Below, piece by piece: positions 14,984 through 25,165 of a stretch of 64,000 nt of DNA (its first letter is position 1; every line of letters begins with the position of its first letter). The stretch comes from an uncultured Desulfuromonadales bacterium. GTDB lineage: Bacteria > Desulfobacterota > Desulfuromonadia > Geobacterales > Pseudopelobacteraceae. Position numbers and translations under genes: made by a program. The stretch lies in assembly GCA_903868145.1 (NCBI GenBank), contig CAIPTY010000096.1:1-64000 (forward strand), read 5' to 3'. The notes beneath the pieces were generated by a model, which was not told the origin of the DNA, searched no databases, and worked only from the letters and a program-made list of their open reading frames with translations.

Positions 14984-16084
14984 CTAGAACATGAACCGCC
15001 GCATACTTATATTCTGGAGCAGACCGATCCCTACCATTGAGGTAATCATTGAGGTTCCGCCGTAGGAGAAAAACGGCAACGGGACACCGACCACGGGGAA
15101 CAGGCCGATCACCATCCCCATGTTGATGACGATATGCCAGAAAAGCATGGCTGTAATCCCCAAGGCGAGCAGGCTGCCAAAGAGATCGTTGCAGCGCCTG
15201 GCAATATTGAGTCCCCACAGTACCAGGGAGAGATACAGCAGTATCAATATGAGGCAACCGATAAATCCCCACTCCTCGGCAAAGACGGAAAAGGCGAAAT
15301 CGGTGTGCTGTTCCGGCAGAAAACGGAGCTGCGACTGTGTCCCCTTGACAAAACCCTTGCCGATCAACCCTCCGGATCCGACCGCAATCTTGCTCTGTAT
15401 AATATGATAGCCGCTCCCCAGACGTGAACGTTCCGGATCGATAAAGTCGAGAATACGATTTTTCTGGTACGGCCTCAGGAAATAACTCCAACCCAGCCAG
15501 GCCATCGGGATGGTCACGAGCGTAAAACTGACGATTGTCGTCCAGCGCATGCCACGATAGACCATCATGGAAACGGCTATCATTATGACCAGTACGGCCG
15601 TTCCCAGATCTGGCTGCTTCATGATCAATACTGCCGGAACGATAAGTATGCCCAAGGGGAAAAACATATCCTTGATGCTCAAACCGCCGACCGACTGGTA
15701 ATTACTGAAGAAGCGTGCGAAGGTAACAATAATGACAATCTTCATCAATTCCGATGGCTGGACATTGAAAAAACCCAGATGCAGCCATCGGGTGGCACCC
15801 ATCGAGCGCCTGCCGACCACCAGGACAGCCAGCAGAAGCAGCACAAGAAATCCGTAGAGCCAGTATGAAAAGTCCTCAAGCAGGTGGTAGTCAATCGTGC
15901 AGGCGACCAGAGCGACGAACATGCCGACGAGCATCCAGTAGAGCTGCTTGATGTAATACGGTGATCCGACAATCTTGTAGGGGGTGGTCGCACTGTAGAT
16001 ATTCAGAATGCCCAGCAGGCATATCGTCACCACAAGCCCCGCGAGAATCCAGTCAATGTTAGTCAATAGTCGGCGATCAATCAT
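14984..16084 (-). CDS. rodA: Rod-shape peptidoglycan polymerase RodA
   Basis: 366 residues, about ten hydrophobic segments, SEDS family. Seen: GARRWMxG-like block RRSMGATRWLHLGFFNVQPSELMK, KQPDLGTAVLV, and C-terminal PVVGVPLPFFSYGGTSM, all diagnostic of RodA/FtsW. It is the glycosyltransferase partner of PBP2, the product of the gene immediately upstream; the two overlap by eight bases (ATG within the end of mrdA). Position in the mreC-mreD-mrdA-rodA order identifies RodA rather than FtsW. Confidence 0.96.
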   Translation of the reverse strand: MIDRRLLTNIDWILAGLVVTICLLGILNIYSATTPYKIVGSPYYIKQLYWMLVGMFVALVACTIDYHLLEDFSYWLYGFLVLLLLAVLVVGRRSMGATRWLHLGFFNVQPSELMKIVIIVTFARFFSNYQSVGGLSIKDMFFPLGILIVPAVLIMKQPDLGTAVLVIMIAVSMMVYRGMRWTTIVSFTLVTIPMAWLGWSYFLRPYQKNRILDFIDPERSRLGSGYHIIQSKIAVGSGGLIGKGFVKGTQSQLRFLPEQHTDFAFSVFAEEWGFIGCLILILLYLSLVLWGLNIARRCNDLFGSLLALGITAMLFWHIVINMGMVIGLFPVVGVPLPFFSYGGTSMITSMVGIGLLQNISMRRFMF

Positions 16085-17999
16085 TGGTTGCCTTCACATT
16101 CGCCGGAGGGATGTTCGGCTTCGCGGGATCATCAACTTCCTCATCATCGGTCTCGGCCTTGTTTCGCCCGGAAGCCTTGGACACCGGTTTTTTTCCGTCA
16201 AAATAGGCACGGAGAATTCGTGCGGCAATCGGAGCTGCCGCTGCACCACCTCCGCCACCATGCTCAACAACTACAGCAACGGCAATCTCCGGTTTGTCGT
16301 AAGGAGCAAAAGCGACGAAAAGCGCGTGGTCTTTATATTGGTACGGAAGAGATTTTTTGCGGTCCTCGCTTAATTTGACAACCTGGGATGTGCCGGTCTT
16401 ACCGGCAACTTTCACATCTCCGAGCCGCGCATTGGCCCCAGTGCCTCCGGCAGCGTTAACCACGTCAAAAAGCCCCTGTTTGACTTTACGGAAATTTGCT
16501 GACGAGACATTCGTTTTCGCAATTATTTCGGGGCCAAACTCCTTGAGCGACTTCCCGTCAGTATCGACTATACGTTTTACCAGATGGGGACGATAGACGG
16601 TTCCTTCATTTGCAACCGTTGCAATCATTGACGCCATCTGGATAGGCGTCATCAGAACATAGCCCTGTCCGATGGCAACCGGGAGCGTTTCACCGGCAAA
16701 CCAGCGCTTTCCGAAACGTTTCTTTTTCCATTCCGATGTGGGAATCAAACCGTTCTTCTCGTTCAAAAGCCCTATTCCCAATGCTGACCCAAGCCGAAAA
16801 CGATCCGCCATTTTAGCGATGCGGTCAACTCCCAGCTTTTCTCCGAGCTGATAATAGTAAACATCACATGAATCTTTCAGAGAACGCCGCAGGGATACGG
16901 TTCCGTGACCATGTTTGTTCCAACAGCGGAATGTGCTGTTTCCCATTTCATATGATCCGGTGCATACAACCGACGAATGATCGTTCACCACACCCTCTTC
17001 AAGGCCGGCCAAAGCCGTGATAATCTTGTAGGTGGACCCGGGAGGATACTGACCTGTCAAGGCCTTGTTCTCAAGGGGATGCCGCTTGTCCCCCAGGTAT
17101 GCTTTCCATGTGTCGGCCGGAAGCTTGCCACTGAAAAGCGCCGGATCAAATGCCGGGTTGCTGACGAAAGCCAGCACCTCGCCACTGTTGACATCCAGAG
17201 CGACCGCAGCGCCGGCCTGATCCCCAAAAGCCTGCTCAGCCTTTTTCTGCACTGCGGAATCAATGGTCAGCACCAGGCTGTTGCCGACAGTCGGATAGGT
17301 TTCGGACAAGGTGCGCAGAACTCTCCCCCGTGCGTCAACCTCCAGCTGACGGCCGCCGTCATTTCCGTGAAGATCTGTCTCATGGCTTCGTTCGACACCG
17401 TTTTTGCCGATGTAGTCGCCGGGGTTATAATCCTCAAAACCTTTTCTGGTCAGTTCATCTTCTGAAACTTCACCGATATAGCCAAGCAGATGCGCGGCAA
17501 GATTCTTGCTGGAATACTCCCTGACCGGTTTCATCTCAATTTCAACACCCGGCAGACGCAGACGGTTTCCCTCAATAATCTCGACCTGATCCCTGCTGAT
17601 GTTGGAAGCCAGCACAATTGGATAATACTTGGCTCTTCCCTTCGATTTTTCCCACCGATCCACCAGATCAGACTCATCAAGACCAAGCAGTTTCGACAAC
17701 CGGGCAATCAGGGCATCCTTGTCCTTTACCTCCTGGGGGATAACGGCCAGGCTGAAGGATGGCCGGTTGCTGACCAGAACCTTGCCGCTCCGGTCCATGA
17801 TGGCTCCGCGCGATGCGGCCACCGGCACGAACCGGAGCCGGTTGTTCTCCGACATGCTGCGGTAGTCTTCGGCATTAAGTATCTGGAGATGCCACAGGCG
17901 CAGCATCAGCAGGAGAAAAATCGCGCCTACGACAAAAGAGATGGCCAGAATCCGCTGTTTTGATTCAAGCACCTCACGGACAAAACGCTGCCCTTTCAT
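16077..17999 (-). CDS. mrdA: Penicillin-binding protein 2
   Basis: 640 residues starting at ATG 17999, which overlaps the mreD stop (ATGA); a longer frame to 18320 would run through mreD and is rejected. N-terminal membrane anchor (about residues 20-40), pedestal domain (ASRGAIMDRSGKVL), and the transpeptidase domain with catalytic serine in PGSTYKI (about residue 321), the SxN-type SCD motif in KDSCDVYYY and KTG in AGKTGTSQ. It crosslinks elongation-phase peptidoglycan with RodA. The SCD in place of SSN/SxN is seen in PBP2-type enzymes. Confidence 0.96.
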   Translation of the reverse strand: MKGQRFVREVLESKQRILAISFVVGAIFLLLMLRLWHLQILNAEDYRSMSENNRLRFVPVAASRGAIMDRSGKVLVSNRPSFSLAVIPQEVKDKDALIARLSKLLGLDESDLVDRWEKSKGRAKYYPIVLASNISRDQVEIIEGNRLRLPGVEIEMKPVREYSSKNLAAHLLGYIGEVSEDELTRKGFEDYNPGDYIGKNGVERSHETDLHGNDGGRQLEVDARGRVLRTLSETYPTVGNSLVLTIDSAVQKKAEQAFGDQAGAAVALDVNSGEVLAFVSNPAFDPALFSGKLPADTWKAYLGDKRHPLENKALTGQYPPGSTYKIITALAGLEEGVVNDHSSVVCTGSYEMGNSTFRCWNKHGHGTVSLRRSLKDSCDVYYYQLGEKLGVDRIAKMADRFRLGSALGIGLLNEKNGLIPTSEWKKKRFGKRWFAGETLPVAIGQGYVLMTPIQMASMIATVANEGTVYRPHLVKRIVDTDGKSLKEFGPEIIAKTNVSSANFRKVKQGLFDVVNAAGGTGANARLGDVKVAGKTGTSQVVKLSEDRKKSLPYQYKDHALFVAFAPYDKPEIAVAVVVEHGGGGGAAAAPIAARILRAYFDGKKPVSKASGRNKAETDDEEVDDPAKPNIPPANVKATND

Positions 18000-18484
18000 G
18001 CAGTTTCCTGTGGCGATGAGAAAATCGGGAAGAGTGTAACCAGAGATGCGGCAAATGCATTGATCAAGATATGCGGAATCAGCCCGGATGTTATGGAGTA
18101 GGAAATCGCGGGGGTCGAGGTGAACATGACCAGAAGCAGCAGGTCTGCGACCACACAGGTCAGGCTGGCAACACTGACGGTGACGACAAAAAGTTCGCTG
18201 CTTTCCGCATAGAGACGATCGGATATGCTCTTGATAACAACAAAGATAACCAGGAAGGTAAAGGCATTCAGCCCCAGATACAGGCCACTGAAGACGTCTT
18301 TCAGCAGCCCCAGAAACCATGCCAGGGGTGCCCCGGTTTCAAAAGAACCTCGCAGTGCCAGGTATACCATTGCAATAAGGAGCAGGTCCGGTTTGAAAGG
18401 TGAGGCGAGATGAACCGGAAGCACAGAAACCTGCAGGACAACCGCACCCACTATGATCAGGATTTTTACTATCTGACTAGTCAT
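17996..18484 (-). CDS. mreD: Rod-shape-determining protein MreD
   Basis: 162 residues, five or six hydrophobic segments, MreD family size. Sits between mreC and mrdA. A TTG at 18487 and an ATG at 18484 are both possible; ATG is preferred. The start lies inside the end of mreC and the stop overlaps the mrdA start, so the three genes are translationally coupled. Inner-membrane component of the elongasome. Similarity is mostly in hydrophobic pattern, so the name rests strongly on context. Confidence 0.9.
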   Translation of the reverse strand: MTSQIVKILIIVGAVVLQVSVLPVHLASPFKPDLLLIAMVYLALRGSFETGAPLAWFLGLLKDVFSGLYLGLNAFTFLVIFVVIKSISDRLYAESSELFVVTVSVASLTCVVADLLLLVMFTSTPAISYSITSGLIPHILINAFAASLVTLFPIFSSPQETA

Positions 18485-19298
18485 CAATTTTTCTCATGAC
18501 AATCAGCACTTCTTCAAGGTGGGTAATATTCACTGACGGGCGAATTGTGACTGTCTGGAAGATTCCGTACTCACCACGTTTTACCATGGTCACCTCGCCG
18601 ATCGGCAAACCTTTGAGAAAAACACCGCCAACACCGGACGTCACGACCATGTCGCCAACCTTTACATCCTCTTCACGCGTGGTGAATTCGAGCGAACAGA
18701 GCCCCTCGCCCCTGCCTTTTACCACTCCGCGAGCCCGGGAGCGCTGGATGGTTGCGGCGATGCCGCTGGCATGGTCGGTCAGCAACAGCACACGGCACGA
18801 TGCGGGAGCAACCTTGATGACCTGACCGATTACACCATTTGCTGCAACAACGGCCATCCCTTCGGCTATTCCACTTGAACTGCCCCGATCGATCACCAGC
18901 GTTCTAAACCACGAACTGACATCCTCACCAATAACAGAAGCCGCTAGTATGGGAGCCTTGACCGATTTTTTCATCTCGAGCAGTTTTTCAAGCCGATTAT
19001 TGGCCTGCTGCGCCTCTTCCGCCGAAACGATTCGCGCATTGAGAGCCTTGATCTCTTCGCGCAGTTCCAGATTTTCACGCCGCACATGAATAAGGTCGAG
19101 ATAATTATCCCAGCCATCCTCAAAAAAGCCGCTCAGTCGCGCCGCCGGTTTCATGACAGGAGCAAAAACCGTGAGCAGGCCGCGCTCGATAAAATTGGCT
19201 TCCCGTTTATGGGGAATATTCAACGAATAGAAAATCAGGGCCGCAAGAATACCGCAGCCGGTTAAAAGGATAAGTCCATATTTTTTAAATAATTCCAT
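18477..19298 (-). CDS. mreC: Rod-shape-determining protein MreC
   Basis: 273 residues: one N-terminal transmembrane helix, a coiled coil (about 65-105, RRENLELREEIKALNARIV) and a beta-rich periplasmic domain with VIGEDVSSWFRTLVIDRGSSSGI, a recognisable MreC block. It connects the MreB cytoskeleton with PBP2 and RodA. mreB itself is not in the window: upstream lies rmlA instead. The ribosome site (GGGATAG) is weak. Confidence 0.94.
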   Translation of the reverse strand: MELFKKYGLILLTGCGILAALIFYSLNIPHKREANFIERGLLTVFAPVMKPAARLSGFFEDGWDNYLDLIHVRRENLELREEIKALNARIVSAEEAQQANNRLEKLLEMKKSVKAPILAASVIGEDVSSWFRTLVIDRGSSSGIAEGMAVVAANGVIGQVIKVAPASCRVLLLTDHASGIAATIQRSRARGVVKGRGEGLCSLEFTTREEDVKVGDMVVTSGVGGVFLKGLPIGEVTMVKRGEYGIFQTVTIRPSVNITHLEEVLIVMRKIDD

Positions 19299-19364
19299 AG
19301 TACGATTCTATCCCGGAGCAGACCCGCAACCTGCACTTAGCAGACGATCCAGACACATCGGGGA

Positions 19365-20255
19365 TTATCCCGCGAACTCGGTTTCGTCATACACACGCTG
19401 CAGGTAGTCGCGGTAGGATGAAGGAGGGGTTTCACTGATAACTTCCCGCATTTGAGCGCTGTCGATGTAGCCGCGACGCAGCGCAATTTCTTCCAGACAG
19501 GCAATCTTCAGCCCCTGGCGGGCTTCCAGTGTTTCTATAAAATTGCTGGCTTCAAGCAGGCTTTTATGGGTCCCGGTGTCCAGCCAGGCAATTCCTCTGC
19601 CCAGGCGTTCAACCATAAGCTCACCCCGCCGGAGATATGCCAGATTTACATCGGTGATTTCCAGCTCTCCCCTCGGCGACGGCGCAATCGATCTGGCAGT
19701 TTCCACCACATGCCGATCATAGAGATAGAGGCCGGGAACAGCATAGTGTGATTTGGGGTTTTTCGGTTTTTCTTCGATACTGAGAACCTTGGCCGCTCTG
19801 TCAAATTCAACGACACCATAACGTTCGGGATCATTCACCGGATAGCCGAAAATTCTGGCTCCGCTCTGGAACCCGGCAACGATTTGATCCAGATTCATCT
19901 TGCCGTAGAAGATATTGTCACCAAGGATCAGGCAGACCGGCTTGTTATCGATAAACTCCTCGCCCACCAGAAAAGCCTGTGCAATCCCCTTCGGCTCAGG
20001 CTGCACCTTATAGCTCAGTCGTATCCCCCAACGGGAACCATCTCCCAGCAGGGTCTGAAAACGAGGAGTATCGTGGGGGGTGGAAATCAGTAAAATATCA
20101 CTGATACCTGCGGCCATGAGTGTTGCCAGCGGGTAGTAGATCATCGGCTTGTCATAGACCGGCTGCAACTGTTTGCTGGCAACCAGCGTCAGTGGATAGA
20201 GCCTGCTGCCTGCCCCACCGGCCAGGATGATGCCTTTGCCAATTCCTGTAGTCAT
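19365..20255 (-). CDS. rmlA: Glucose-1-phosphate thymidylyltransferase
   Basis: 296 residues from the ATG at 20255 (AAGGGAT upstream); the longer frame to 20411 adds unconserved Cys/Arg-rich sequence. Contains [16 protein letters not shown], the nucleotidyltransferase signature, then [24 protein letters not shown] and the [20 protein letters not shown] block specific for RmlA. It makes dTDP-glucose from dTTP and glucose-1-phosphate, the first step to dTDP-rhamnose for surface polysaccharide. rmlBCD are not in the window. It follows gmhB by 58 bases on the same strand. Confidence 0.95.
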   Translation of the reverse strand: MTTGIGKGIILAGGAGSRLYPLTLVASKQLQPVYDKPMIYYPLATLMAAGISDILLISTPHDTPRFQTLLGDGSRWGIRLSYKVQPEPKGIAQAFLVGEEFIDNKPVCLILGDNIFYGKMNLDQIVAGFQSGARIFGYPVNDPERYGVVEFDRAAKVLSIEEKPKNPKSHYAVPGLYLYDRHVVETARSIAPSPRGELEITDVNLAYLRRGELMVERLGRGIAWLDTGTHKSLLEASNFIETLEARQGLKIACLEEIALRRGYIDSAQMREVISETPPSSYRDYLQRVYDETEFAG

Positions 20256-20313
20256 ATCAGATCCCTTGTGAAAGAATAAAAGAGAGCCATTGTACACATC
20301 GTCTTCCCGGCTG

Positions 20314-20871
20314 TCAAACAGAGTGCTGTGAAAGCAGCAGCCGCACCGCTTCCAGAAGATCATCGCACACCTCGGAACCGGCCGTAAGGTCAGCTTCCTC
20401 GTCGGCACCATAACCGGTTCTCACCAGGATCGTTCTGCAACCGGCCAACCTCCCCGCTTCCATGTCCACCAGCTTATCACCGATCATGATCGACGACGCC
20501 AGATCGACATCAAACCGTCGGGCCGCCTCCAGTAGCATGCCCGGAAGCGGTTTGCGGCAGCGGCAGGGCAGCGCATAACTTCCCCTACCGGACGGATGGT
20601 GCGGGCAGATCTGCCAACAGTCCACCCGGGCTCCGCTCATCTCCAGCTGGCTTGCAATATGGCGGTGCAGGAGATGTACATCCTCTTCGGTATAGTAGCC
20701 TCGCGCCACACCCGACTGATTGGTGACGACCACGACCAGAAAGCCGGCTTCATTCAGCAGGCGGATCGCCTCGGGCGCGCCGGGGATAAACTCGAACTCA
20801 TCGACCAGGTAGAGATACTTCTTCTCTCTGTTGATCGTGCCGTCACGATCGATAAAAACAGCGCGCTTCAT
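20314..20871 (-). CDS. gmhB: D-glycero-manno-heptose 1,7-bisphosphate 7-phosphatase
   Basis: 185 residues, HAD superfamily. Nucleophile motif [15 protein letters not shown] at the N-terminus, [16 protein letters not shown], and the zinc-binding CPHHP...CRCRKP loop that marks GmhB-type phosphatases, then [12 protein letters not shown]. It dephosphorylates heptose bisphosphate on the path to ADP-heptose for the LPS inner core. First gene of the minus-strand envelope run; its start faces aroG across a 134-base divergent intergenic space. Confidence 0.93.
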   Translation of the reverse strand: MKRAVFIDRDGTINREKKYLYLVDEFEFIPGAPEAIRLLNEAGFLVVVVTNQSGVARGYYTEEDVHLLHRHIASQLEMSGARVDCWQICPHHPSGRGSYALPCRCRKPLPGMLLEAARRFDVDLASSIMIGDKLVDMEAGRLAGCRTILVRTGYGADEEADLTAGSEVCDDLLEAVRLLLSQHSV

Positions 20872-20944
20872 ATCTCAACTCCAGCCTTAATCCGATTGAC
20901 GATATTCAAGGCATTGATTTGGTTATAAAAAAAGCAGAGATTCA

Positions 20945-20974
20945 TTGACAAGACCCGGATAATAGCTCTATAAC
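20945..20974 (+). promoter_or_regulatory. Sigma-70-type promoter for aroG
   Basis: TTGACA (20945-20950), 18-base spacer, TATAAC (20969-20974), 31 bases before the DAHP synthase ATG. Consensus -35 and five of six -10 bases. Confidence 0.7.
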
Positions 20975-21005
20975 AGGCATCCACTTACATCGGGAGAGAC
21001 CCCTT

Positions 21006-22058
21006 ATGATCAAAACCAACAACCTGAAAATAACCGGCATCACACCTATCATAGCACCGGCCGACCTGAGACAGGTGTTTCCGCTTTCCAGCGCCAACGC
21101 CGAGTTCGTCAAAAAGAGCCGCGAGCGGCTCACAGAGATTCTGCAGCGGCGCGACAAGCGGCTGATGGTTGTAGTCGGCCCCTGTTCGATCCACGATACC
21201 GAAGCGGCGGTTGAGTACGCCGGACGACTCTCTGCGCTTGCGCGGCAGGTGAACGATCAGGTGATGCTGGTGATGCGGGTCTACTTTGAAAAGCCACGCA
21301 CCACTGTGGGTTGGAAAGGGCTGATCAATGACCCGGACATGAATGGAACTCATCTGATATCAAAAGGATTGGGAATCGCCCGCTGCCTGCTTTCCAAGAT
21401 AACAGCCCTTGAAGTGCCGGTTGCAAACGAGATGCTTGACCCGATCACTCCCGAATATGTGGCGGACATGATCAGTTGGGGAGCCATCGGCGCCCGTACC
21501 ACCGAGTCACAGACCCACCGGGAACTGGCCAGCGGCCTCTCTTTTCCCATCGGTTTCAAGAACGGAACCGACGGCAACCTGCAGATCGCCATGGACGCGA
21601 TGAAGGCGGCCATGCACCCCCACAGTTTCCTCGGCATCAACCGGGAAGGGCGCACGTCCATCATACAGACAATCGGCAATCCGGATGTGCATATCGTGCT
21701 GCGGGGAGGTTCCCGGAAAGTCAACTATCACCCCGAGGACATCACTCATACCGAAGAGGTTTTAAAAAAGAACGGGTTGTTTCCCACCATCATGGTTGAC
21801 TGTAGTCATGGCAATTCCAACAAGGACTTTCAGAAACAACCTGAAGTTCTGGAGAGCGTCGTTCAGCAGGTGGTGGCAGGCAACAGCTCCCTGTCGGGCA
21901 TTATGATTGAGAGTAACCTTGAAGCCGGAAACCAGAAGGTGTCGGCAGAACCGGGCCAGTTGAAATACGGCGTTTCAATCACAGACGCCTGCATCGACTG
22001 GGCTACCACCGAACGAATACTTCTGGATGCCCACAAGCAACTTCAAAAGAGGAAGTGA
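21006..22058 (+). CDS. aroG: 3-deoxy-7-phosphoheptulonate synthase (class I)
   Basis: 350 residues, the AroFGH class I DAHP synthase length. Seen: VVGPCSIHD, MRVYFEKPRTTVGWKGLINDP, GARTTESQTHRELASGLSFPIGFKNGTDG, DCSHGNSNKDF. It condenses phosphoenolpyruvate with erythrose-4-phosphate, the first step to aromatic amino acids. Ribosome site GGGAGAG. Monocistronic: the following 134 bases have no gene and the next gene is convergent. Which aromatic amino acid inhibits it cannot be read from the sequence alone. Confidence 0.96.
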   Translation: MIKTNNLKITGITPIIAPADLRQVFPLSSANAEFVKKSRERLTEILQRRDKRLMVVVGPCSIHDTEAAVEYAGRLSALARQVNDQVMLVMRVYFEKPRTTVGWKGLINDPDMNGTHLISKGLGIARCLLSKITALEVPVANEMLDPITPEYVADMISWGAIGARTTESQTHRELASGLSFPIGFKNGTDGNLQIAMDAMKAAMHPHSFLGINREGRTSIIQTIGNPDVHIVLRGGSRKVNYHPEDITHTEEVLKKNGLFPTIMVDCSHGNSNKDFQKQPEVLESVVQQVVAGNSSLSGIMIESNLEAGNQKVSAEPGQLKYGVSITDACIDWATTERILLDAHKQLQKRK

Positions 22059-22192
22059 AGAAACGGGTCGATCATCCAGACGCTCCGTTCGTTTATTATC
22101 ACTTCAGTTCTGTAATACAGCCTTCTGATTTGAGAAAAAATTCCAGAAGAGGAGAACTGCCTCAAAAATAATCGCAGGAAACTTGGTGCCGC

Positions 22193-22375
22193 CTATGTGT
22201 TGCTATCCCCTTGTTTCTTGCCGTTCCCCACGAATGCCTCCGCGCAGAAAGCCAGAACGACTATAATGAGCCCGATAGCCCCGCCATCACGGAGATAATA
22301 GGCTATCGGCATCAGGCACAATACCTGCAGAAAAACCCCGATCTTCTTAGCCCACTTTATCAGGATTTCCACCAC
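22193..22375 (-). CDS. Small hydrophobic hypothetical protein
   Basis: Possible 60-residue membrane protein with two hydrophobic stretches (IGVFLQVLCLMPIAYYL and IGLIIVVLAFCAEAFVG) joined by a short RDGG turn and a charged tail. GTG start, poor ribosome site. It lies 51 bases after the amidohydrolase stop and could be the last gene of that operon. No family recognised; it may be spurious. Confidence 0.4.
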   Translation of the reverse strand: MVEILIKWAKKIGVFLQVLCLMPIAYYLRDGGAIGLIIVVLAFCAEAFVGNGKKQGDSNT

Positions 22376-22426
22376 ACCACCAGAGTGATCTCGTCGGAAT
22401 TATTCTGGTACAGTTCAAGTACCGTA

Positions 22427-23752
22427 CTACGAATTTGACCATGCTTTTTTACCGGCAATAAACACTTTATGAACCTCAGACAGCTTTCCCGGTGCAGTGA
22501 TGACAAAATCAGCATGTCTACCCGGAGCGAGCAGGCCTCGATATTTACCAATACTTGGGAACAGTGCTGCCGGGGCAGAGGTTGCAAGAGCAACCGCCTT
22601 AGGCATTGATAACAGGCAGTCTTCTACCAGATACTCGACCATGGACAGAATAGAGTCCCATCGACCACCGCCATAATCAGTGCTGATGACATCCACCAGA
22701 CCTGCGGCACATAAGGCGCGAGCATTTACAAGAATATCAGGCATACCTGAAAAACACTGCACTGTGGCAACGTCAATTGCCACTCCACGGTTACGGAGTT
22801 TTCTCGCCCAGCTCACGCAGTCTTCCGCAGACATACTGTTATGATTGGCATGTCCGGCTATCATGCGAACCTGGCCGGAAGAATATCGCTCTGCAACCTG
22901 TAAAATTTTTTCAACTGACTCCTTGCAGGTATGAAATACAGCTGGCACTCCTGTTGCGGCACTCAACTCTGCCGCCGGTTGAAAACCGGAAAGGGCCGCA
23001 CCAAGCGGCTTACGCACATATTTAATTACCAGTTCACTAATCTGCTCATGGCTTATGCGCCCTGCCAAATCAAACTCCTCCAGAAGCTTTGAAAGCTCGT
23101 CGATCTGAGTCGGGCTTTCTAAAAGCACGGCCGCCTTGATCCGATCCGCCTCAGCCCAGCCAATGGTCACGCCGGAGATCTGCCGAACTGCCTCAGGGAT
23201 ATACCGATAACTGGCAACTCCACCTCCCAGCGTAGCGCCACTGCCGATCTCTCCAATAGCAACAACATCACCCTGTTCAATCATCTGTCTGGCAGTCACC
23301 TGTTCATGCCTTGGCTCTATACCGGTGCCATCAACAAGTCTGGCTGCGACAAAGGTCTCATTGAAATGACAACTTCCCAGCCCAATGCCGACCGGCACGG
23401 CAGCACGCACCTGTTCCACATCTGCAACGGTGCCTAGACCGGACAGGTCACACAACGTTGTTTCGCCCTGGGCCATATGTCTAAGGACATGGGCTACCGC
23501 ATCATCCAGCGACACACCCGGAGCTCCGCTGGAGAACAGCGGCCCTGTACAGCAGCCGTGGGTATGTGTATTGACAATACCGGGCAACAGATAACCTCCG
23601 CCAGCGTCCAGCAGAGGCCCGTCCGGCAACTGATCAGGCTGCTGATCAGCTACCACCTGAATCACGCCGTCTTGTACACCCAACAGACCATTTTTAAAAA
23701 CAGAACTGCCATCACCTGAAATCAGTATGCAGTTGGTCACCCATAAATCCAT
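22427..23752 (-). CDS. Amidohydrolase-family metal-dependent hydrolase
   Basis: 441 residues with the amidohydrolase fold. N-terminal beta-sandwich and GGGYLLPGIVNTHTHG (metal-binding HxH), later VFHTCKES, GHANHNSMS and STDYGGG, the last supplying the conserved metal-site Asp, and C-terminal LLAPGRHADFVI closing the sandwich, as in adenine deaminase and dihydroorotase-like enzymes. The substrate is unknown. It starts three bases after the transporter stop and ends the odh-MFS-amidohydrolase operon, so a substrate related to an opine or N-acyl amino acid is possible but is inference. Confidence 0.85.
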   Translation of the reverse strand: MDLWVTNCILISGDGSSVFKNGLLGVQDGVIQVVADQQPDQLPDGPLLDAGGGYLLPGIVNTHTHGCCTGPLFSSGAPGVSLDDAVAHVLRHMAQGETTLCDLSGLGTVADVEQVRAAVPVGIGLGSCHFNETFVAARLVDGTGIEPRHEQVTARQMIEQGDVVAIGEIGSGATLGGGVASYRYIPEAVRQISGVTIGWAEADRIKAAVLLESPTQIDELSKLLEEFDLAGRISHEQISELVIKYVRKPLGAALSGFQPAAELSAATGVPAVFHTCKESVEKILQVAERYSSGQVRMIAGHANHNSMSAEDCVSWARKLRNRGVAIDVATVQCFSGMPDILVNARALCAAGLVDVISTDYGGGRWDSILSMVEYLVEDCLLSMPKAVALATSAPAALFPSIGKYRGLLAPGRHADFVITAPGKLSEVHKVFIAGKKAWSNS

Positions 23753-23755
23753 AGT

Positions 23756-25165
23756 TTATGCTCCACGCTGAACTGATGATATCTCTGTTGGCTTAAAATA
23801 CAGTGCAAATACGGCCACCAGCAGACAGAGGACGGCACCCGTCAGATAGGATGACCGAAACGCAAGCGCATCAGCTGCAACGGCATTATAGCGATTCTGC
23901 AGCATAAGGCTCAACTGGCGGTGCAAGGCCTCAAACAGAACCACTCCACAGGCGATTGAAACCCTGACAACAGCCTGAAAACTTCCTGCCACCCGACCTT
24001 GATCACCAGGGGCCGCAGCACTCATTACGGCAGCATTGTTGGGAGAGGTAAACAGGCCGAAACCGATGCCACAGCCTGCCATACCTCCCAGAAGCGCTAA
24101 CTGTTCCGATGCAAAGGCCAGGACTAAAGAGCCTGCCAGCACAAACAACATGGCTAATGCCTGACTCCACGGCAGCCCCAATGTGCGACTCATTCTACCG
24201 GAGACGGCACCGGCGCCCATCAAAGGCAGAGAATAAGCCAGCATTGCTCCGCCAACCTGAGATGAGGAAAAATGCCTGTGATCAACCAGATCAAATGGAA
24301 ACAGAAATTGCAGACCAGCAAAATAAAGATATGCAACGGCAGCCACTATGAACCCGCGCCGAATAACCGGTGCAGACATCGCGTCCCATGCCAGAAGCGG
24401 GTCTGCAGACAAACGCTCCCTATGCAGAAATAGCAACGCCGCCAAGAGTGAGAAGATGCCAAAGCCTAATGCATACGGGCTTGTCCACCCCCACGTATCG
24501 CCCCGGTTCAAGCCGATCATAGCGGACCCGAGTGCTGCCACGCTGGACATGATTGATATCAAGTCTATTGGCCGATCAGCAGCTTGAATATGTTCCTGCA
24601 ATGAAATTGAGAAACACTTCGCCTGCCGGGCTGCTATCAATCCGACCGGAAGGTTAATAAGAAAAATCCAGCGCCAAGATGCATATTGACTTAAGATTCC
24701 GCCAACTGGACCACCTAAGGAAACACCCAATGAAGCAAGCACCGTCAGCGTAGCAAAAGCACCTGCTCTTTCTGCTTCGGGAACACTACGGGGAATTACC
24801 GCAAAAGCCGATACAATAAGCATCCCCGCTGTAAGTCCCTGCAGGCATCGCATTACGATGAGCATAACCACAGAGCTGCTGAAGCCACACCCTGCAGAAG
24901 CCAACACAAATCCAATGAAACCCCATGCAAAAAACCGCCAGGGACCACATCGGTCAAGCAAACGTCCCGATGGAAGCAAGGCACAGCTCAAGGCCACCAT
25001 ATAGCCGGCGGTTACCCAGGTTGCTGTACCTATCGTTGAACCAAAGCCCTGCGAAATTGTAGGCAACGACACAGCGACTACTGAACCATCAAGCCCGGTT
25101 AAAAACGCGGCCGATGCAGCGCACCAGATGGCCATCCGGCCTGATCCGGTGGTGACAGCAGTCAT
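23756..25165 (-). CDS. MFS transporter, DHA2 (14-TM) drug/metabolite type
   Basis: About 469 residues with roughly 14 hydrophobic segments. Seen: ITAGYMVALSCALLPSGRLLDRCGPWRFF (motif A-like), RCLQGLTAGMLI, and GPVGGILSQYASWRWIFLINLPVGL (motif C and the antiporter WRWIFLINxP block of the EmrB/QacA group). Likely proton-coupled exporter in the inner membrane. The ATG at 25165 overlaps the opine dehydrogenase stop. An exporter next to an opine-type synthase suggests that it exports that product; this is inference. Confidence 0.9.
   Translation of the reverse strand: MTAVTTGSGRMAIWCAASAAFLTGLDGSVVAVSLPTISQGFGSTIGTATWVTAGYMVALSCALLPSGRLLDRCGPWRFFAWGFIGFVLASAGCGFSSSVVMLIVMRCLQGLTAGMLIVSAFAVIPRSVPEAERAGAFATLTVLASLGVSLGGPVGGILSQYASWRWIFLINLPVGLIAARQAKCFSISLQEHIQAADRPIDLISIMSSVAALGSAMIGLNRGDTWGWTSPYALGFGIFSLLAALLFLHRERLSADPLLAWDAMSAPVIRRGFIVAAVAYLYFAGLQFLFPFDLVDHRHFSSSQVGGAMLAYSLPLMGAGAVSGRMSRTLGLPWSQALAMLFVLAGSLVLAFASEQLALLGGMAGCGIGFGLFTSPNNAAVMSAAAPGDQGRVAGSFQAVVRVSIACGVVLFEALHRQLSLMLQNRYNAVAADALAFRSSYLTGAVLCLLVAVFALYFKPTEISSVQRGA

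Noticed and set aside
18000-18320. N-terminal extension of mrdA through mreD
   Set aside because: Shadow translation of mreD with many Cys and His; the ATGA junction gives the true start.
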